NCBI RefSeq assembly: GCF_017832355.1
Contig: NZ_JAFIBY010000001.1
Location: 1,488,001-1,552,000, forward strand
Direction: 5' to 3'
Length of the DNA stretch: 64,000 nt
DNA from: Serratia sp. PL17
Lineage (GTDB): Bacteria; Pseudomonadota; Gammaproteobacteria; Enterobacterales; Enterobacteriaceae
Shown here: positions 17,133-27,970 of the stretch, in pieces
Layout: every line of letters starts with the position of its first letter
Position numbering within the stretch: the stretch's first letter is position 1
Notes under the pieces: model-generated
Database searches by the model: none
Seen by the model: the letters and a program-made list of their open reading frames with translations, nothing else
What the model was told of the DNA's origin: nothing
Translations under genes and position numbers: made by a program

Positions 17133-17495
17133 TCACCGAGATGTCGGGCCATCTGTTACCACTTTCATCCAACCGTCAGGGCAACGTGCTACTTGCGGGT
17201 AATAGCCCGCGGGACGTCGGCAGTAGTACGCGTAATTGGGTGCCTTTTCTATGTAGTTTTGTGGCGGCGGCGGTGCTACATACACCACCGGCGGTGGCGC
17301 ATAATAAACCGGAGGGGGTCCCCAAGGGATACCAATCACCACGTTGGGACCGTAGTACCCGTGGCCATAGTATCCGTGGCCATAATAACCATGACCGTAA
17401 TAGCCATGCCCATAGTAGCCGTGTGCAAACGAGGCAGCGCTGGCCGACATCAATGCTCCGGCCGCCAGCATCAATAACATGACCTTTTTCATCAT
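17133..17495 (-). CDS. exported HGYYG-repeat protein
   Basis: A 120-residue protein with a signal peptide (probable cut after SAASFA). The mature chain starts with five tandem HGYYG units (residues 25-49), then a Pro/Tyr/Val-rich linker (PPPVYYAPPPVVYVAPPPP), then a short conserved C-terminal part with two cysteines (YYCRRPAGYYPQVARCPDGW). The C-terminal YCxxPxGYYP...CPxGW pattern occurs in small enterobacterial envelope proteins of unknown role. The His/Tyr repeats could bind metal or pack as a low-complexity surface segment; neither is shown. AGGAGTG precedes the start. Confidence 0.72.
   Translation of the reverse strand: MMKKVMLLMLAAGALMSASAASFAHGYYGHGYYGHGYYGHGYYGHGYYGPNVVIGIPWGPPPVYYAPPPVVYVAPPPPQNYIEKAPNYAYYCRRPAGYYPQVARCPDGWMKVVTDGPTSR
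17349..17423 (-). repeat. five tandem 15-base units encoding HGYYG
   Basis: Each unit reads roughly CAYGGYTAYTAYGGY on the minus strand, with differences mostly at third codon positions. The peptide is therefore conserved more strictly than the DNA, which suggests selection on the repeat. Unit number may vary between strains. Confidence 0.75.
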
Positions 17496-17873
17496 TCACT
17501 CCTGAATCTGATTGTCACCACACCCATAGTGAGCAAGATAACGCCACGGAGCGTTTTATCTGCGGCAACGATTGGGATGAATACGATCGGTTTTCGCCAG
17601 CAAATGTGTACAAATATTGACTTGATACGGCGGAAAGCACCTTGGATGAGCAGGGTTAAATATTGCTTACCTAAAAATCCGCGGTGTGGGCCTGACTTTC
17701 TCTTTCACCTGCGGTCACCAGCGCATCGGCAATCTGCCGGTGTAAGTAACAAATAAATCAAAACATTTCAGGTAACTACAGAATAATCGGCGGCATGGTC
17801 GCGTGAAATTCGCACAGAATGCCCCCGTTCTTATTAATGCCACCCTTATCACCTGCCGGAAAAGATGTTAAAA
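17496..17873. other. gene-free region upstream of fnr
   Basis: Nothing here supports a gene. A 75-codon frame at 17529-17756 has no Shine-Dalgarno and an unlikely composition. The right part, with the FNR box next to it, is the fnr promoter region. Confidence 0.5.
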
Positions 17874-17887
17874 TTGACGCATATCAA
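17874..17887. promoter_or_regulatory. FNR box in the fnr promoter
   Basis: TTGACGCATATCAA matches the FNR consensus TTGAT-N4-ATCAA at nine of ten specified bases. It lies 20 bases before the fnr start codon, consistent with the negative autoregulation known for E. coli fnr. Confidence 0.75.
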
Positions 17888-17907
17888 TTATTGAATGAGC
17901 GTAATCT

Positions 17908-18672
17908 ATGATCCCGGAAAAACGCGTGATTCGTCGTATCCAGTCTGGTGGTTGTGCGATCCATTGTCAGGATTGCAGTATCAGCCAGCTGTGTATTCCT
18001 TTTACTCTTAATGCCCATGAGCTAGACCAGCTCGACAACATTATCGAAAGGAAAAAGCCTATCCAGAAGGGCCAGACCCTGTTCAAGGCCGGCGATGAAC
18101 TGAAATCGCTGTACGCTATCCGCTCCGGGACAATCAAGAGCTACACCATCACCGAACAAGGCGATGAGCAAATCACCGGCTTCCATCTGGCGGGCGATCT
18201 GGTGGGTTTTGATGCCATTGGCGGATTAAAACACCCGAGCTTTGCTCAGGCGTTGGAAACGTCCATGGTGTGTGAGATCCCTTTCGAAACGCTGGATGAT
18301 CTCTCGGGTAAAATGCCGAATCTTCGCCAACAAATCATGCGTCTGATGAGCGGCGAGATTAAAGGCGATCAAGACATGATCCTGCTGCTGTCGAAGAAAA
18401 ATGCCGAAGAGCGCCTGGCGGCGTTTGTCTACAACCTGTCACGTCGTTTTGCTGAACGCGGCTTTTCACCACGCGAGTTCCGCCTGACCATGACCCGTGG
18501 CGATATCGGCAACTATCTTGGCCTGACGGTAGAAACCATCAGTCGCCTGCTTGGGCGCTTCCAGAAAAGCGAGATCCTGAGCGTTAAAGGCAAATACATT
18601 ACCATCGAAAACGTCGACGCCCTGTCGGTGTTGGCCGGTACGCCACGTATTAACGTGACCGTAAACGCCTGA
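17908..18672 (+). CDS. fnr: fumarate/nitrate reduction regulator FNR
   Basis: A 254-residue global anaerobic regulator of the CRP/FNR family. The [4Fe-4S] ligands are all present: Cys20, Cys23, Cys29 and Cys122. An N-terminal sensor/beta-roll (about 1-140), dimer helix and C-terminal helix-turn-helix follow; the recognition helix contains [11 protein letters not shown]. It is nearly identical to E. coli FNR except at the C-terminus, where the last residues differ and four are added. Oxygen destroys the cluster and releases DNA. Likely targets in this window are ldhA, nifJ and its own promoter, but only its own box was found. Confidence 0.97.
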   Translation: MIPEKRVIRRIQSGGCAIHCQDCSISQLCIPFTLNAHELDQLDNIIERKKPIQKGQTLFKAGDELKSLYAIRSGTIKSYTITEQGDEQITGFHLAGDLVGFDAIGGLKHPSFAQALETSMVCEIPFETLDDLSGKMPNLRQQIMRLMSGEIKGDQDMILLLSKKNAEERLAAFVYNLSRRFAERGFSPREFRLTMTRGDIGNYLGLTVETISRLLGRFQKSEILSVKGKYITIENVDALSVLAGTPRINVTVNA

Positions 18673-18677
18673 TCCTA

Positions 18678-18715
18678 TGCTGGGTTAGTAATTCCACAGA
18701 ATTATTGACCCAGCA
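18678..18715. other. long inverted repeat between fnr and uspE
   Basis: TGCTGGGT (18678-18685) pairs perfectly with ACCCAGCA (18708-18715), and the inner arms TAGTAATTC/GAATTATTG pair except at two positions around a CACA loop. Together they make a stem of about 17 pairs just after the fnr stop. No T-run follows, so it may protect the 3' end or be a processing site rather than a simple terminator. Confidence 0.6.
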
Positions 18716-18799
18716 CAACCTCTGCTGCTGTTCTGTTTTTCAATGTTGGGTTACTCTGTAAATTGACAGACTGTTGATTTTCAGCTGTAAGGAGGCCCT

Positions 18800-19762
18800 A
18801 TGGCGAAGTATCAGAATCTTCTGGTGGCTATTGACCCCAATCAGGATGACCAGCCGGCATTGCGTCGCGCGGTGTACCTGATAAAACGCAATGGCGGGCG
18901 CATTAAGGCCTTCCTGCCTATTTACGACTTCTCTTACGAGATGACGACCCTACTCTCTCCAGACGAAAGAACGGCGATGCGGCAAGGCGTTATTAGCCAA
19001 CGTGCCGCATGGATCAACGAGCAATGCCGTTTTTACCTCGACGAAGGCGTTCCTATTGAAATCAAAGTGGTCTGGCATAACCGCCCTTATGAGGCGATTA
19101 TTCAGGAGGTGATCGCCGGCAAGCACGATTTGCTGCTGAAAATGGCGCACCAACATGACCGCCTCGAATCCGTCATTTTCACCCCAACCGACTGGCATCT
19201 GTTACGCAAATGCCCTTGTCCAGTGTGGATGGTTAAAGATCAACCCTGGCAGGACGGCAGCAAAGCCGTGGTTGCCGTCAACCTGGCCAGTGAAGAGCCC
19301 TACCACGATCCGTTGAACATCAAGCTCGTCCAAGAAACGGTTGAGCTGGCGCACAATGTTAACCAAACGGAAGTTCATCTGGTCGGCGCCTACCCGGTTA
19401 CCCCGATCAATATCGCCATTGAATTGCCCGATTTTGACCCCAGTGTTTATAACGACGCCATCCGTGGGCAACATCTGATCGCCATGAAGGCGCTAAGACA
19501 AAAGTTCTGCATTAACGAAGAATTTACCCACGTTGAAAAAGGCCTGCCTGAAGAGGTCATTCCCGATTTAGCGGAGCATTTACAGGCGGGTGTGGTGGTG
19601 TTGGGTACGCTAGGCCGTACCGGCATTTCTGCAGCCTTTATCGGTAACACGGCAGAACACGTGATCGATCATCTAAAATGCGATCTGTTGGTCATTAAAC
19701 CGGATAACTTCAATTGCCCGATCGAAGCTGACGAAGACGACGAGCACGACGACGAAGATTGA
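18800..19762 (+). CDS. uspE: universal stress protein E (UspE)
   Basis: A 320-residue cytoplasmic protein with two tandem Usp domains (about 4-155 and 160-305). The second has the ATP-type loop [18 protein letters not shown]. It closely matches E. coli UspE, including the acidic tail ([11 protein letters not shown]). UspE affects stress survival, motility and adhesion. As in E. coli it sits next to fnr. The start has AAGGAGG seven bases upstream. Confidence 0.95.
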   Translation: MAKYQNLLVAIDPNQDDQPALRRAVYLIKRNGGRIKAFLPIYDFSYEMTTLLSPDERTAMRQGVISQRAAWINEQCRFYLDEGVPIEIKVVWHNRPYEAIIQEVIAGKHDLLLKMAHQHDRLESVIFTPTDWHLLRKCPCPVWMVKDQPWQDGSKAVVAVNLASEEPYHDPLNIKLVQETVELAHNVNQTEVHLVGAYPVTPINIAIELPDFDPSVYNDAIRGQHLIAMKALRQKFCINEEFTHVEKGLPEEVIPDLAEHLQAGVVVLGTLGRTGISAAFIGNTAEHVIDHLKCDLLVIKPDNFNCPIEADEDDEHDDED

Positions 19763-19774
19763 TGTTTGCCGCAT

Positions 19775-19804
19775 AAAAAAACGGGCCTGATAGGCCCGTT
19801 TTTA
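19775..19804. terminator. bidirectional terminator between uspE and pntB
   Basis: AACGGGCCT and AGGCCCGTT pair around a three-base loop, with A6 on the left and T5 on the right. It can end both converging transcripts. Confidence 0.85.
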
Positions 19805-19814
19805 TTTGCTTCCG

Positions 19815-21209
19815 TTACGCCTGCAGCGCACGCAGTATCGCTTCCACACTCTCTTTGGCATCGCCAAACAGCATTTGAGTGTTCTCTTTAAAGAACAGCG
19901 GGTTCTGCACGCCGGCATAGCCGGTGTTCATTGAACGTTTAAAGGCGATGACGTTCTGCGCTTTCCACACTTCAAGCACTGGCATACCGGCAATTGGGCT
20001 GCGCGGATCTTCCAGCGCGGCTGGGTTCACCGTGTCATTAGCCCCGATCACCAACACGGTATCGGTATCGGCGAAATCGTCGTTGATTTCGTCCATCTCC
20101 AGCACCACGTCGTACGGCACCTTGGCTTCCGCCAACAGCACATTCATGTGCCCCGGCAAGCGCCCAGCGACGGGATGAATACCGAAGCGCACCTTGACAC
20201 CACGTGCACGCAGTTTCTCGGTAATCTCCGCCACCGGGTATTGTGCCTGCGCGACAGCCATACCGTAGCCTGGGGTGATGATCACCGACGTGGAGTTCTT
20301 CAACTGCTCGGCCACGTCTTCCGCCGTGGTTTCGCGATACTCGCCCATTTCTTCCGCATTACCGGTCGACGAGCCGTCAGTCCCGAAACCACCGGCAATC
20401 ACGCTGATAAACGAACGGTTCATCGCCTTGCACATAATGTAAGACAGAATGGCCCCTGAAGACCCCACCAACGCACCGGTCACGATCAGCAGATCGTTGC
20501 TCAGCATGAAGCCCGCCGCCGCCGCCGCCCAGCCAGAATAGGAGTTGAGCATCGACACCACCACGGGCATATCGGCACCGCCGATGGAAGCCACCAGATG
20601 CCAGCCAAACGCCAGCGCAATGGCAGTCATCAGCACCAATGCCACAGCCTGCCAGCCCACGCTGTCGGCACGAACGAACACCACCAGCAACAGGAAGGAT
20701 ACGACCAGTGCAGCCAGGTTCATTTTATGACGATTTGGCAGCGCCAGCGGTTTGGACGAGATAATGCCGCGCAGTTTACCGAACGCGACAATCGAACCGG
20801 TGAAGGTCACCGCACCGATAAAGATCCCGAGGAAGACTTCGGTCAGATGGATATTTTCCATCACCGGCTCCATCGGTGCGCCGTGATCCAGGTAGCTATT
20901 TAAACCCACCAGCACCGCCGCCAGGCCAACAAAGCTATGCAACACTGCCACCAACTCTGGCATTTCGGTCATTTCGACCTTTTTCGCCAGATAGACACCG
21001 ATAGAGCCACCGATAATCATCGCAATGATTATCCAGCCTACGTTGCCGGAATCCGGCCCCAGGATGGTGGCGATCAGCGCAATGGCCATCCCGGCAACGC
21101 CGAACAGGTTGCCCCGTTTCGACGTTTCATGGCGCGACAGGCCTGCCAGACTGCAAATAAACAAAATAGCGGCAACAATGTATGCAGCTGTAACTAATCC
21201 TCCAGACAT
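19815..21209 (-). CDS. pntB: NAD(P) transhydrogenase subunit beta PntB
   Basis: A 464-residue subunit of the proton-pumping transhydrogenase. The N-terminal two-thirds hold about nine membrane helices; the C-terminal domain (about 290-464) binds NADP(H), with the Rossmann motif [10 protein letters not shown] and the [12 protein letters not shown] segment. With PntA it uses the proton gradient to reduce NADP+ with NADH. The gap to pntA is 10 bases. Confidence 0.97.
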   Translation of the reverse strand: MSGGLVTAAYIVAAILFICSLAGLSRHETSKRGNLFGVAGMAIALIATILGPDSGNVGWIIIAMIIGGSIGVYLAKKVEMTEMPELVAVLHSFVGLAAVLVGLNSYLDHGAPMEPVMENIHLTEVFLGIFIGAVTFTGSIVAFGKLRGIISSKPLALPNRHKMNLAALVVSFLLLVVFVRADSVGWQAVALVLMTAIALAFGWHLVASIGGADMPVVVSMLNSYSGWAAAAAGFMLSNDLLIVTGALVGSSGAILSYIMCKAMNRSFISVIAGGFGTDGSSTGNAEEMGEYRETTAEDVAEQLKNSTSVIITPGYGMAVAQAQYPVAEITEKLRARGVKVRFGIHPVAGRLPGHMNVLLAEAKVPYDVVLEMDEINDDFADTDTVLVIGANDTVNPAALEDPRSPIAGMPVLEVWKAQNVIAFKRSMNTGYAGVQNPLFFKENTQMLFGDAKESVEAILRALQA

Positions 21210-21219
21210 GTGTTACCCC

Positions 21220-23288
<2,069 letters not shown>

Positions 23289-24239
23289 ATGAAGCTGAAG
23301 AACACGATCATCGCATCAGCCTTGTTATCACTCACTGCCCTGTCTGCTCATGCAGCGCAAGAGTTAACTCCTGAAAAAGCAGCGGCGTTGAAGCCGTTTG
23401 ATCGCATCACGATTACCGGCCGCTTTAATGCCATCAATGAAGCCGTTGATGCCGTTTCTCGCCGTGCAGACAAGCTGGGTGCAGACGCCTTCTACATTCA
23501 GGATAGCAATAACAGCAACAATGGCGGCAACTGGCGCGTCACCGCAGACCTTTATCATAAAGATGCGCCAGAAGTGAGCAAAGAGCCAAAATACCGCGTT
23601 ATTAATGGCGTCACTGAACTGCCGAAAGAGCAAGCCTTCCTGCTGGAGCCTTACGATACGGTAAGCGTCAGCGGCTTCTACCGCAGCCAGCCAGACATCA
23701 ACGATGCCATCACCAAAGAAGCGAAAAAGAAAGGCGCAGCCTCCTTCTTTATCGTGCGCCAGGTTGATGCCAACCAGGGGGGCAACCAGTTCATCACGGC
23801 TTACATTTACAAAGCCGATGCTCCTAAGCGTGTTGTTCAGAGCCCGGATGCGATCCCTGCCGACTCTGATGCCGGTAGAGCCGCGTTAGCTGCCGGTGGT
23901 GCTGCTGCTGCCAAGGTTGAAATCCCGGGCGTGGCATCTTCAGGTTCGCCAAGCCGCGACGTAGGCCGTTTCTTCGAGACGCAGTCTTCTACCGGTCAAC
24001 GTTATACCGTCACGCTGCCAAATGGCACCAAGATCCAGGAAGTGAACAACGTGACTGCTGCGCAGATGGTGCCGTTTGATTCTGTGACCTTCACTGGCCA
24101 CTTCAACAGCATGACTGACGTCTCCACCGAAGTGGCGAAACGTGCAGCCGAGAAAGGCGCCAAGTACTATCACGTGACCCGTCAGTGGCAGAACAAGAGC
24201 GGCGGCAACCTGACCGTCAGCGCCGACTTGTTCAAATAA
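23289..24239 (+). CDS. ydgH: YdgH family periplasmic protein, three DUF1471 domains
   Basis: A 316-residue exported protein: signal peptide 1-22 (cut after AHA), then three DUF1471 (YhcN/BhsA-type) domains at about 35-90, 105-170 and 250-316. Each repeats a pattern ending in G..(Y/F)(Y/F)(H/I)(V/I), as in KGAKYYHVTRQW. It closely matches E. coli YdgH. Small DUF1471 proteins are linked to stress and biofilm; the role of YdgH itself is not settled. GGATTTTTT precedes the start. Confidence 0.92.
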   Translation: MKLKNTIIASALLSLTALSAHAAQELTPEKAAALKPFDRITITGRFNAINEAVDAVSRRADKLGADAFYIQDSNNSNNGGNWRVTADLYHKDAPEVSKEPKYRVINGVTELPKEQAFLLEPYDTVSVSGFYRSQPDINDAITKEAKKKGAASFFIVRQVDANQGGNQFITAYIYKADAPKRVVQSPDAIPADSDAGRAALAAGGAAAAKVEIPGVASSGSPSRDVGRFFETQSSTGQRYTVTLPNGTKIQEVNNVTAAQMVPFDSVTFTGHFNSMTDVSTEVAKRAAEKGAKYYHVTRQWQNKSGGNLTVSADLFK

Positions 24240-24261
24240 GTTCCACTTTAAGGTTTACCAT

Positions 24262-24290
24262 CGGGCAGCCATTGAGCTGCCCGTTTTTTT
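24262..24290 (+). terminator. ydgH terminator
   Basis: CGGGCAGC/GCTGCCCG stem followed by seven T residues, 23 bases after the ydgH stop. Confidence 0.85.
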
Positions 24291-24483
24291 GTTGCATATC
24301 CCCTCACTCAATTGAATAGTTTTTTGTAAATTTCGCATATTCAATCATTGCATCCACACCGATCCATCCGTAAAATTTGCGCCAATTTTTAGGGCTATTG
24401 TCTATTTGTTCAGTAATTGCCATTACGTTGTTACTGCCAAGCAGTTCCCTCCCAGTTGTTTATTCTGCGTTCAGGATCCGTCA

Positions 24484-25875
24484 TTGGAAAAAAAACTAGG
24501 TCTTACCGCGTTAACGGCATTGGTACTCAGCTCAATGCTGGGCGCCGGCGTTTTCAGCCTGCCGCAAAACATGGCGCAGGTCGCCAGCCCTGCAGCGCTG
24601 TTGCTGGGTTGGGCGATTACCGGCGTGGGCATCCTGTTCCTGGCTTTTGCCATGCTGTTACTTACCCGCTTACGGCCTGATCTGGACGGCGGTATCTTCA
24701 CCTATGCGAAAGAAGGTTTCGGTGAGCTGGTGGGTTTCTGTTCTGCCTGGGGTTACTGGCTATGTGCGGTGATTGCCAACGTTTCTTATCTGGTGATCGT
24801 GTTCGCTGCACTGAGTTTATTCACCGATCGCGGCGGCGAGGTCATTCTGGGTGACGGTAATACCTGGCAGGCACTGTTGGCCGAGTCTGTGCTGCTGTGG
24901 ATCGTGCATGCATTGGTGTTACGCGGCGTACAAACGGCCGCCAGCATCAATCTGGTCGCAACGTTGGCCAAGTTGTTGCCCCTGGGAATGTTCGCCGTCT
25001 TGGCGGCGATAGCGTTCAACATGGATGTGTTTACCCTGGATTTCCACGGCGTCGCGCTGGGTAAACCCGTGTGGGAACAAGTAAAAAACACCATGCTGAT
25101 TACCCTGTGGGTATTTATCGGGGTAGAAGGTGCCGTGGTGGTTTCGGCGCGGGCACGTCATAAAAAGGATGTCGGCCGTGCCACCATGCTCGCGGTGATT
25201 TCTGCGCTGGCCGTGTATTTGCTGGTCACGCTGCTATCCTTGGGTGTTGTACCACGCAGTGAATTAGCCGAGATGCGCAACCCGTCCATGGCCGTGCTGA
25301 TGGTTGATTTGATTGGTCCCTGGGGTGATGTGATCATCGCTGCCGGATTGATCGTGTCAGTCTGTGGCGCCTACCTGAGCTGGACAATCATGGCCGCCGA
25401 AGTGCCGCTTCTGGCCGCACAACATGGTGCCTTCCCCAAAATATTCCGTAAGCAAAATAAGAATCACGCGCCGTCAGCGTCCCTTTGGCTGACCAACATT
25501 GCGGTACAGTTCGCTCTGGTGTTGATTTGGCTCACAGGCAGCAACTACAACTCCTTGCTGACTATCGCGTCAGAAATGATTCTGGTGCCCTATTTCCTGG
25601 TCGGCGCCTTCCTGTTCAAGGTGGCAATCCGTCGTCAGGATAAACGCCTGATGTTCGCTGCGACAGGTGCCTGCTTGTATGGGATTTGGCTGCTTTACGC
25701 ATCAGGATTGATGCACTTGCTGATGTCGGTTCTGTTATATGCACCGGGGTTATTGGTATTCATCTATGCCAGACATGGGCATGATGACGTCAAGCTGCTG
25801 AATCAACTGGAAAAAGGCAGTATTCTACTCTTGCTGGTGGCAACGGTGCCGGCGGGCTGGTTTATGCTGCAATAA
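24484..25875 (+). CDS. ydgI: APC-family amino acid antiporter YdgI (ArcD-like)
   Basis: A 463-residue inner-membrane protein with about 12-13 helices, matching E. coli YdgI, a predicted arginine/ornithine antiporter. The first-helix motif SSMLGAGVFSLPQN is the APC substrate motif. The start is a TTG chosen because the protein then begins like E. coli YdgI (MEKKLGL) and because AGGA lies seven bases upstream. An in-frame TTG at 24406 would add 26 residues with no family support. Substrate is inferred from the family only. Confidence 0.88.
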   Translation: MEKKLGLTALTALVLSSMLGAGVFSLPQNMAQVASPAALLLGWAITGVGILFLAFAMLLLTRLRPDLDGGIFTYAKEGFGELVGFCSAWGYWLCAVIANVSYLVIVFAALSLFTDRGGEVILGDGNTWQALLAESVLLWIVHALVLRGVQTAASINLVATLAKLLPLGMFAVLAAIAFNMDVFTLDFHGVALGKPVWEQVKNTMLITLWVFIGVEGAVVVSARARHKKDVGRATMLAVISALAVYLLVTLLSLGVVPRSELAEMRNPSMAVLMVDLIGPWGDVIIAAGLIVSVCGAYLSWTIMAAEVPLLAAQHGAFPKIFRKQNKNHAPSASLWLTNIAVQFALVLIWLTGSNYNSLLTIASEMILVPYFLVGAFLFKVAIRRQDKRLMFAATGACLYGIWLLYASGLMHLLMSVLLYAPGLLVFIYARHGHDDVKLLNQLEKGSILLLLVATVPAGWFMLQ

Positions 25876-25885
25876 GTCGTGTATG

Positions 25886-25905
25886 ACCGGGTGGGACCAC
25901 CCGGT
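25886..25905. terminator. hairpin between ydgI and the converging small gene
   Basis: ACCGGGTG pairs with CACCCGGT across a four-base loop. It lies between the ydgI stop and the stop of the 138-residue gene on the other strand and may serve both. The T-run is poor. Confidence 0.5.
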
Positions 25906-26321
25906 TAATTACCTTGGGAGATGCGCAGACTGATCGTCATGCGTTCTTCAACCTGAGAAATGATAACGCCCTCGACACACTCTTGTTGAATGGTCGCCAA
26001 TTGCTGCGTATCCAATGCATACGGCAATTTAATCTCAAATACCGCCAAGCCCTGCTGCTGAGCCAGATCTATCAGGCGTACAATATTGGCTTCGTCGCTG
26101 ACCTGGGTGGACACGACCTGCAACGCCAACGCCTTCAAATGCTCTTTCCGCGTTTGTGTGGCACTTGCCTGAGACTTCAATACCATGCCAAAAAATGGCA
26201 TCACACCGTAGATTGCATCAACAAATCGCCAGTGCTTCTTGCACGATGCAGACAGAAATTCCATGTAATCAAAGCAGATTTTTTCACTGCGGGCGACGGG
26301 TGCAAGGTGACTGCTGTTCAT
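25905..26321 (-). CDS. conserved-looking hypothetical protein, 138 residues
   Basis: I do not recognise this protein. It has no signal peptide; residues 38-48 (VMPFFGMVLKS) are mildly hydrophobic. The C-terminal half looks like an alpha/beta fold: LIDLAQQQGLAVFEIKLP, then VEGVIISQVEERMTISLRIS. GAGAGGAAGGG directly precedes the ATG, a strong ribosome site that supports a real gene. It replaces nothing in the E. coli ydgI-folM interval, so it is an addition to this lineage. Confidence 0.6.
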   Translation of the reverse strand: MNSSHLAPVARSEKICFDYMEFLSASCKKHWRFVDAIYGVMPFFGMVLKSQASATQTRKEHLKALALQVVSTQVSDEANIVRLIDLAQQQGLAVFEIKLPYALDTQQLATIQQECVEGVIISQVEERMTISLRISQGN

Positions 26322-26447
26322 CCCTTCCTCTCATTGCCTGGGTATTACATCCTGAAATGGATAATCGATGCGAAGCTTTAACGAATTTCCGCCGTATAAT
26401 GGCATAATTCCCCTATTGTTTGCCAGTCTGTCCAGGAGCTTTAATCA

Positions 26448-27170
26448 ATGGAACATCACAACTCAGCCCCGGTGCTGATAACAGGCGGCGCACGCCGGAT
26501 TGGTCTGGCACTGGCCAAGTCATTCTTGCAACGCGATATTCCCGTTATCATTGCCTATCGCAGTGACTACCCGGCGTTGAACGAGCTGAAAGGACTGGGG
26601 GCAATCTGCATTCAGGGGGATTTTTCAACGCACGACGGTATCTACCTTTTTGCCGAGCAAGTCCGTCTAATCGCGCCTAAACTGCGTGCCGTGATCCACA
26701 ACGCCAGTGCCTGGCAGGCAGAGTCGCCAGAAGTACCGCCAGAGCAAGTCATGGCAGCGATGTTGCAAATTCACGTTTACACGCCTTATCTACTGAATCA
26801 ATTACTGGAACCCTGCCTGCTGGGTCAGGGACAAGCCGGGGCGGATATTATCCACCTGACCGACTATGTGGTGGAAAAAGGCAGCGATAAACACATTGCC
26901 TATGCGGCCAGTAAGGCTGCATTGGACAACATGACGCGCTCATTTGCCCGCAAGCTGGCACCAGAAGTTAAAGTGAACGCCATCGCGCCGGCGCTGATTA
27001 TTTTCAATCCAGGCGACGATGAGCCTTATCGTCAACAGGCACTGGCAAAGTCACTGATGAAAATCGCCCCCGGCGAGAGTGAAGTGGTTAACCTGGTGAA
27101 CTACTTGCTCAGCAGTCGTTATGTCACAGGCCGTACCCACGGCGTTGATGGCGGACGTCCGCTGCGCTAG
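26448..27170 (+). CDS. folM: dihydromonapterin reductase FolM
   Basis: A 240-residue short-chain dehydrogenase/reductase. The NADP-binding motif is TGGARRIG, the catalytic pair is YAASK, and the substrate region carries HNASAW. It matches E. coli FolM, which reduces dihydromonapterin to tetrahydromonapterin and weakly reduces dihydrofolate. It lies directly upstream of rstAB as in E. coli. AGGAG precedes the ATG. Confidence 0.94.
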   Translation: MEHHNSAPVLITGGARRIGLALAKSFLQRDIPVIIAYRSDYPALNELKGLGAICIQGDFSTHDGIYLFAEQVRLIAPKLRAVIHNASAWQAESPEVPPEQVMAAMLQIHVYTPYLLNQLLEPCLLGQGQAGADIIHLTDYVVEKGSDKHIAYAASKAALDNMTRSFARKLAPEVKVNAIAPALIIFNPGDDEPYRQQALAKSLMKIAPGESEVVNLVNYLLSSRYVTGRTHGVDGGRPLR

Positions 27171-27244
27171 CACAAAGATCTGCATGGCGTATCGCGGAAC
27201 CCCGCGTTATGCTGAACGCCGTTATTCTGATAAAACCGCTGAAT

Positions 27245-27970
27245 ATGCATAAAATTGTTTTTGTAGAAGACGATCCTGAAGTCGGCAAGCTGATTGCCGC
27301 CTATCTGGGCAAACACGACATTGAAGTGTTGATTGAGCCGCGTGGCGACAGTGCGCAGGCACGCATCGAGCTGGAGCAGCCGGATCTGGTCCTACTCGAC
27401 ATTATGTTGCCTGGTAAGGACGGCATGACGCTGTGTCGCGATCTGCGTCCGACCTTCCCTGGCCCGATCGTCCTGCTTACCTCACTCGACAGCGACATGA
27501 ACCATATCTTCTCCCTGGAAATGGGCGCCAATGATTACATCTTGAAGACCACACCGCCTGCGGTGTTACTGGCACGGCTGCGACTGCACCTGCGTCAGCA
27601 CAGTAATCAACCCAAGGAAGAGTCGAGCCAGCCGATCACTCAGCACAATGCGTTGCACTTTGGGCTGTTGTGCATCGACCCGGTCAACCGTCAAGTGACG
27701 CTGGGCGAAGAGACCATCACCCTTTCCACCTCAGATTTTGATCTGCTGTGGGAATTAGCCACTCACGCAGGTCAAATCATGGATCGTGAAGCCTTGTTGC
27801 AGAACCTGCGCGGCGTGAGCTACGACGGCCTTGATCGCAGTATAGACGTGGCCATTTCGCGCCTGCGTCGCAAACTCTATGACAATACCCTTGAGCCATT
27901 CCGCGTAAAAACCGTGCGCAACAAAGGCTACCTGTTCGCTCCGAACGCCTGGGAGTTCGTGCAGCAATGA
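27245..27970 (+). CDS. rstA: response regulator RstA
   Basis: A 241-residue OmpR-type regulator. The receiver domain (about 1-120) has the acidic pocket EDD, phosphoacceptor Asp in LLDIMLPGKDG, and Lys in YILKTTPP. The C-terminal winged helix (about 135-235) contains RGVSYDGLDRSIDVAISRLRRKL. The start is the ATG giving MHKIVFVEDD, as in E. coli. Its stop overlaps the rstB start (ATGA). Its known target asr, with an RstA box, lies 3 kb downstream. Confidence 0.95.
   Translation: MHKIVFVEDDPEVGKLIAAYLGKHDIEVLIEPRGDSAQARIELEQPDLVLLDIMLPGKDGMTLCRDLRPTFPGPIVLLTSLDSDMNHIFSLEMGANDYILKTTPPAVLLARLRLHLRQHSNQPKEESSQPITQHNALHFGLLCIDPVNRQVTLGEETITLSTSDFDLLWELATHAGQIMDREALLQNLRGVSYDGLDRSIDVAISRLRRKLYDNTLEPFRVKTVRNKGYLFAPNAWEFVQQ

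Noticed and set aside
17349-17423. CRISPR-like short repeats
   Set aside because: The 15-base units are contiguous, without spacers, and encode a peptide repeat.
17529-17756. 75-codon + strand frame upstream of fnr
   Set aside because: No Shine-Dalgarno, no recognisable motif, and Cys/Arg-rich composition typical of a chance frame in a promoter region.
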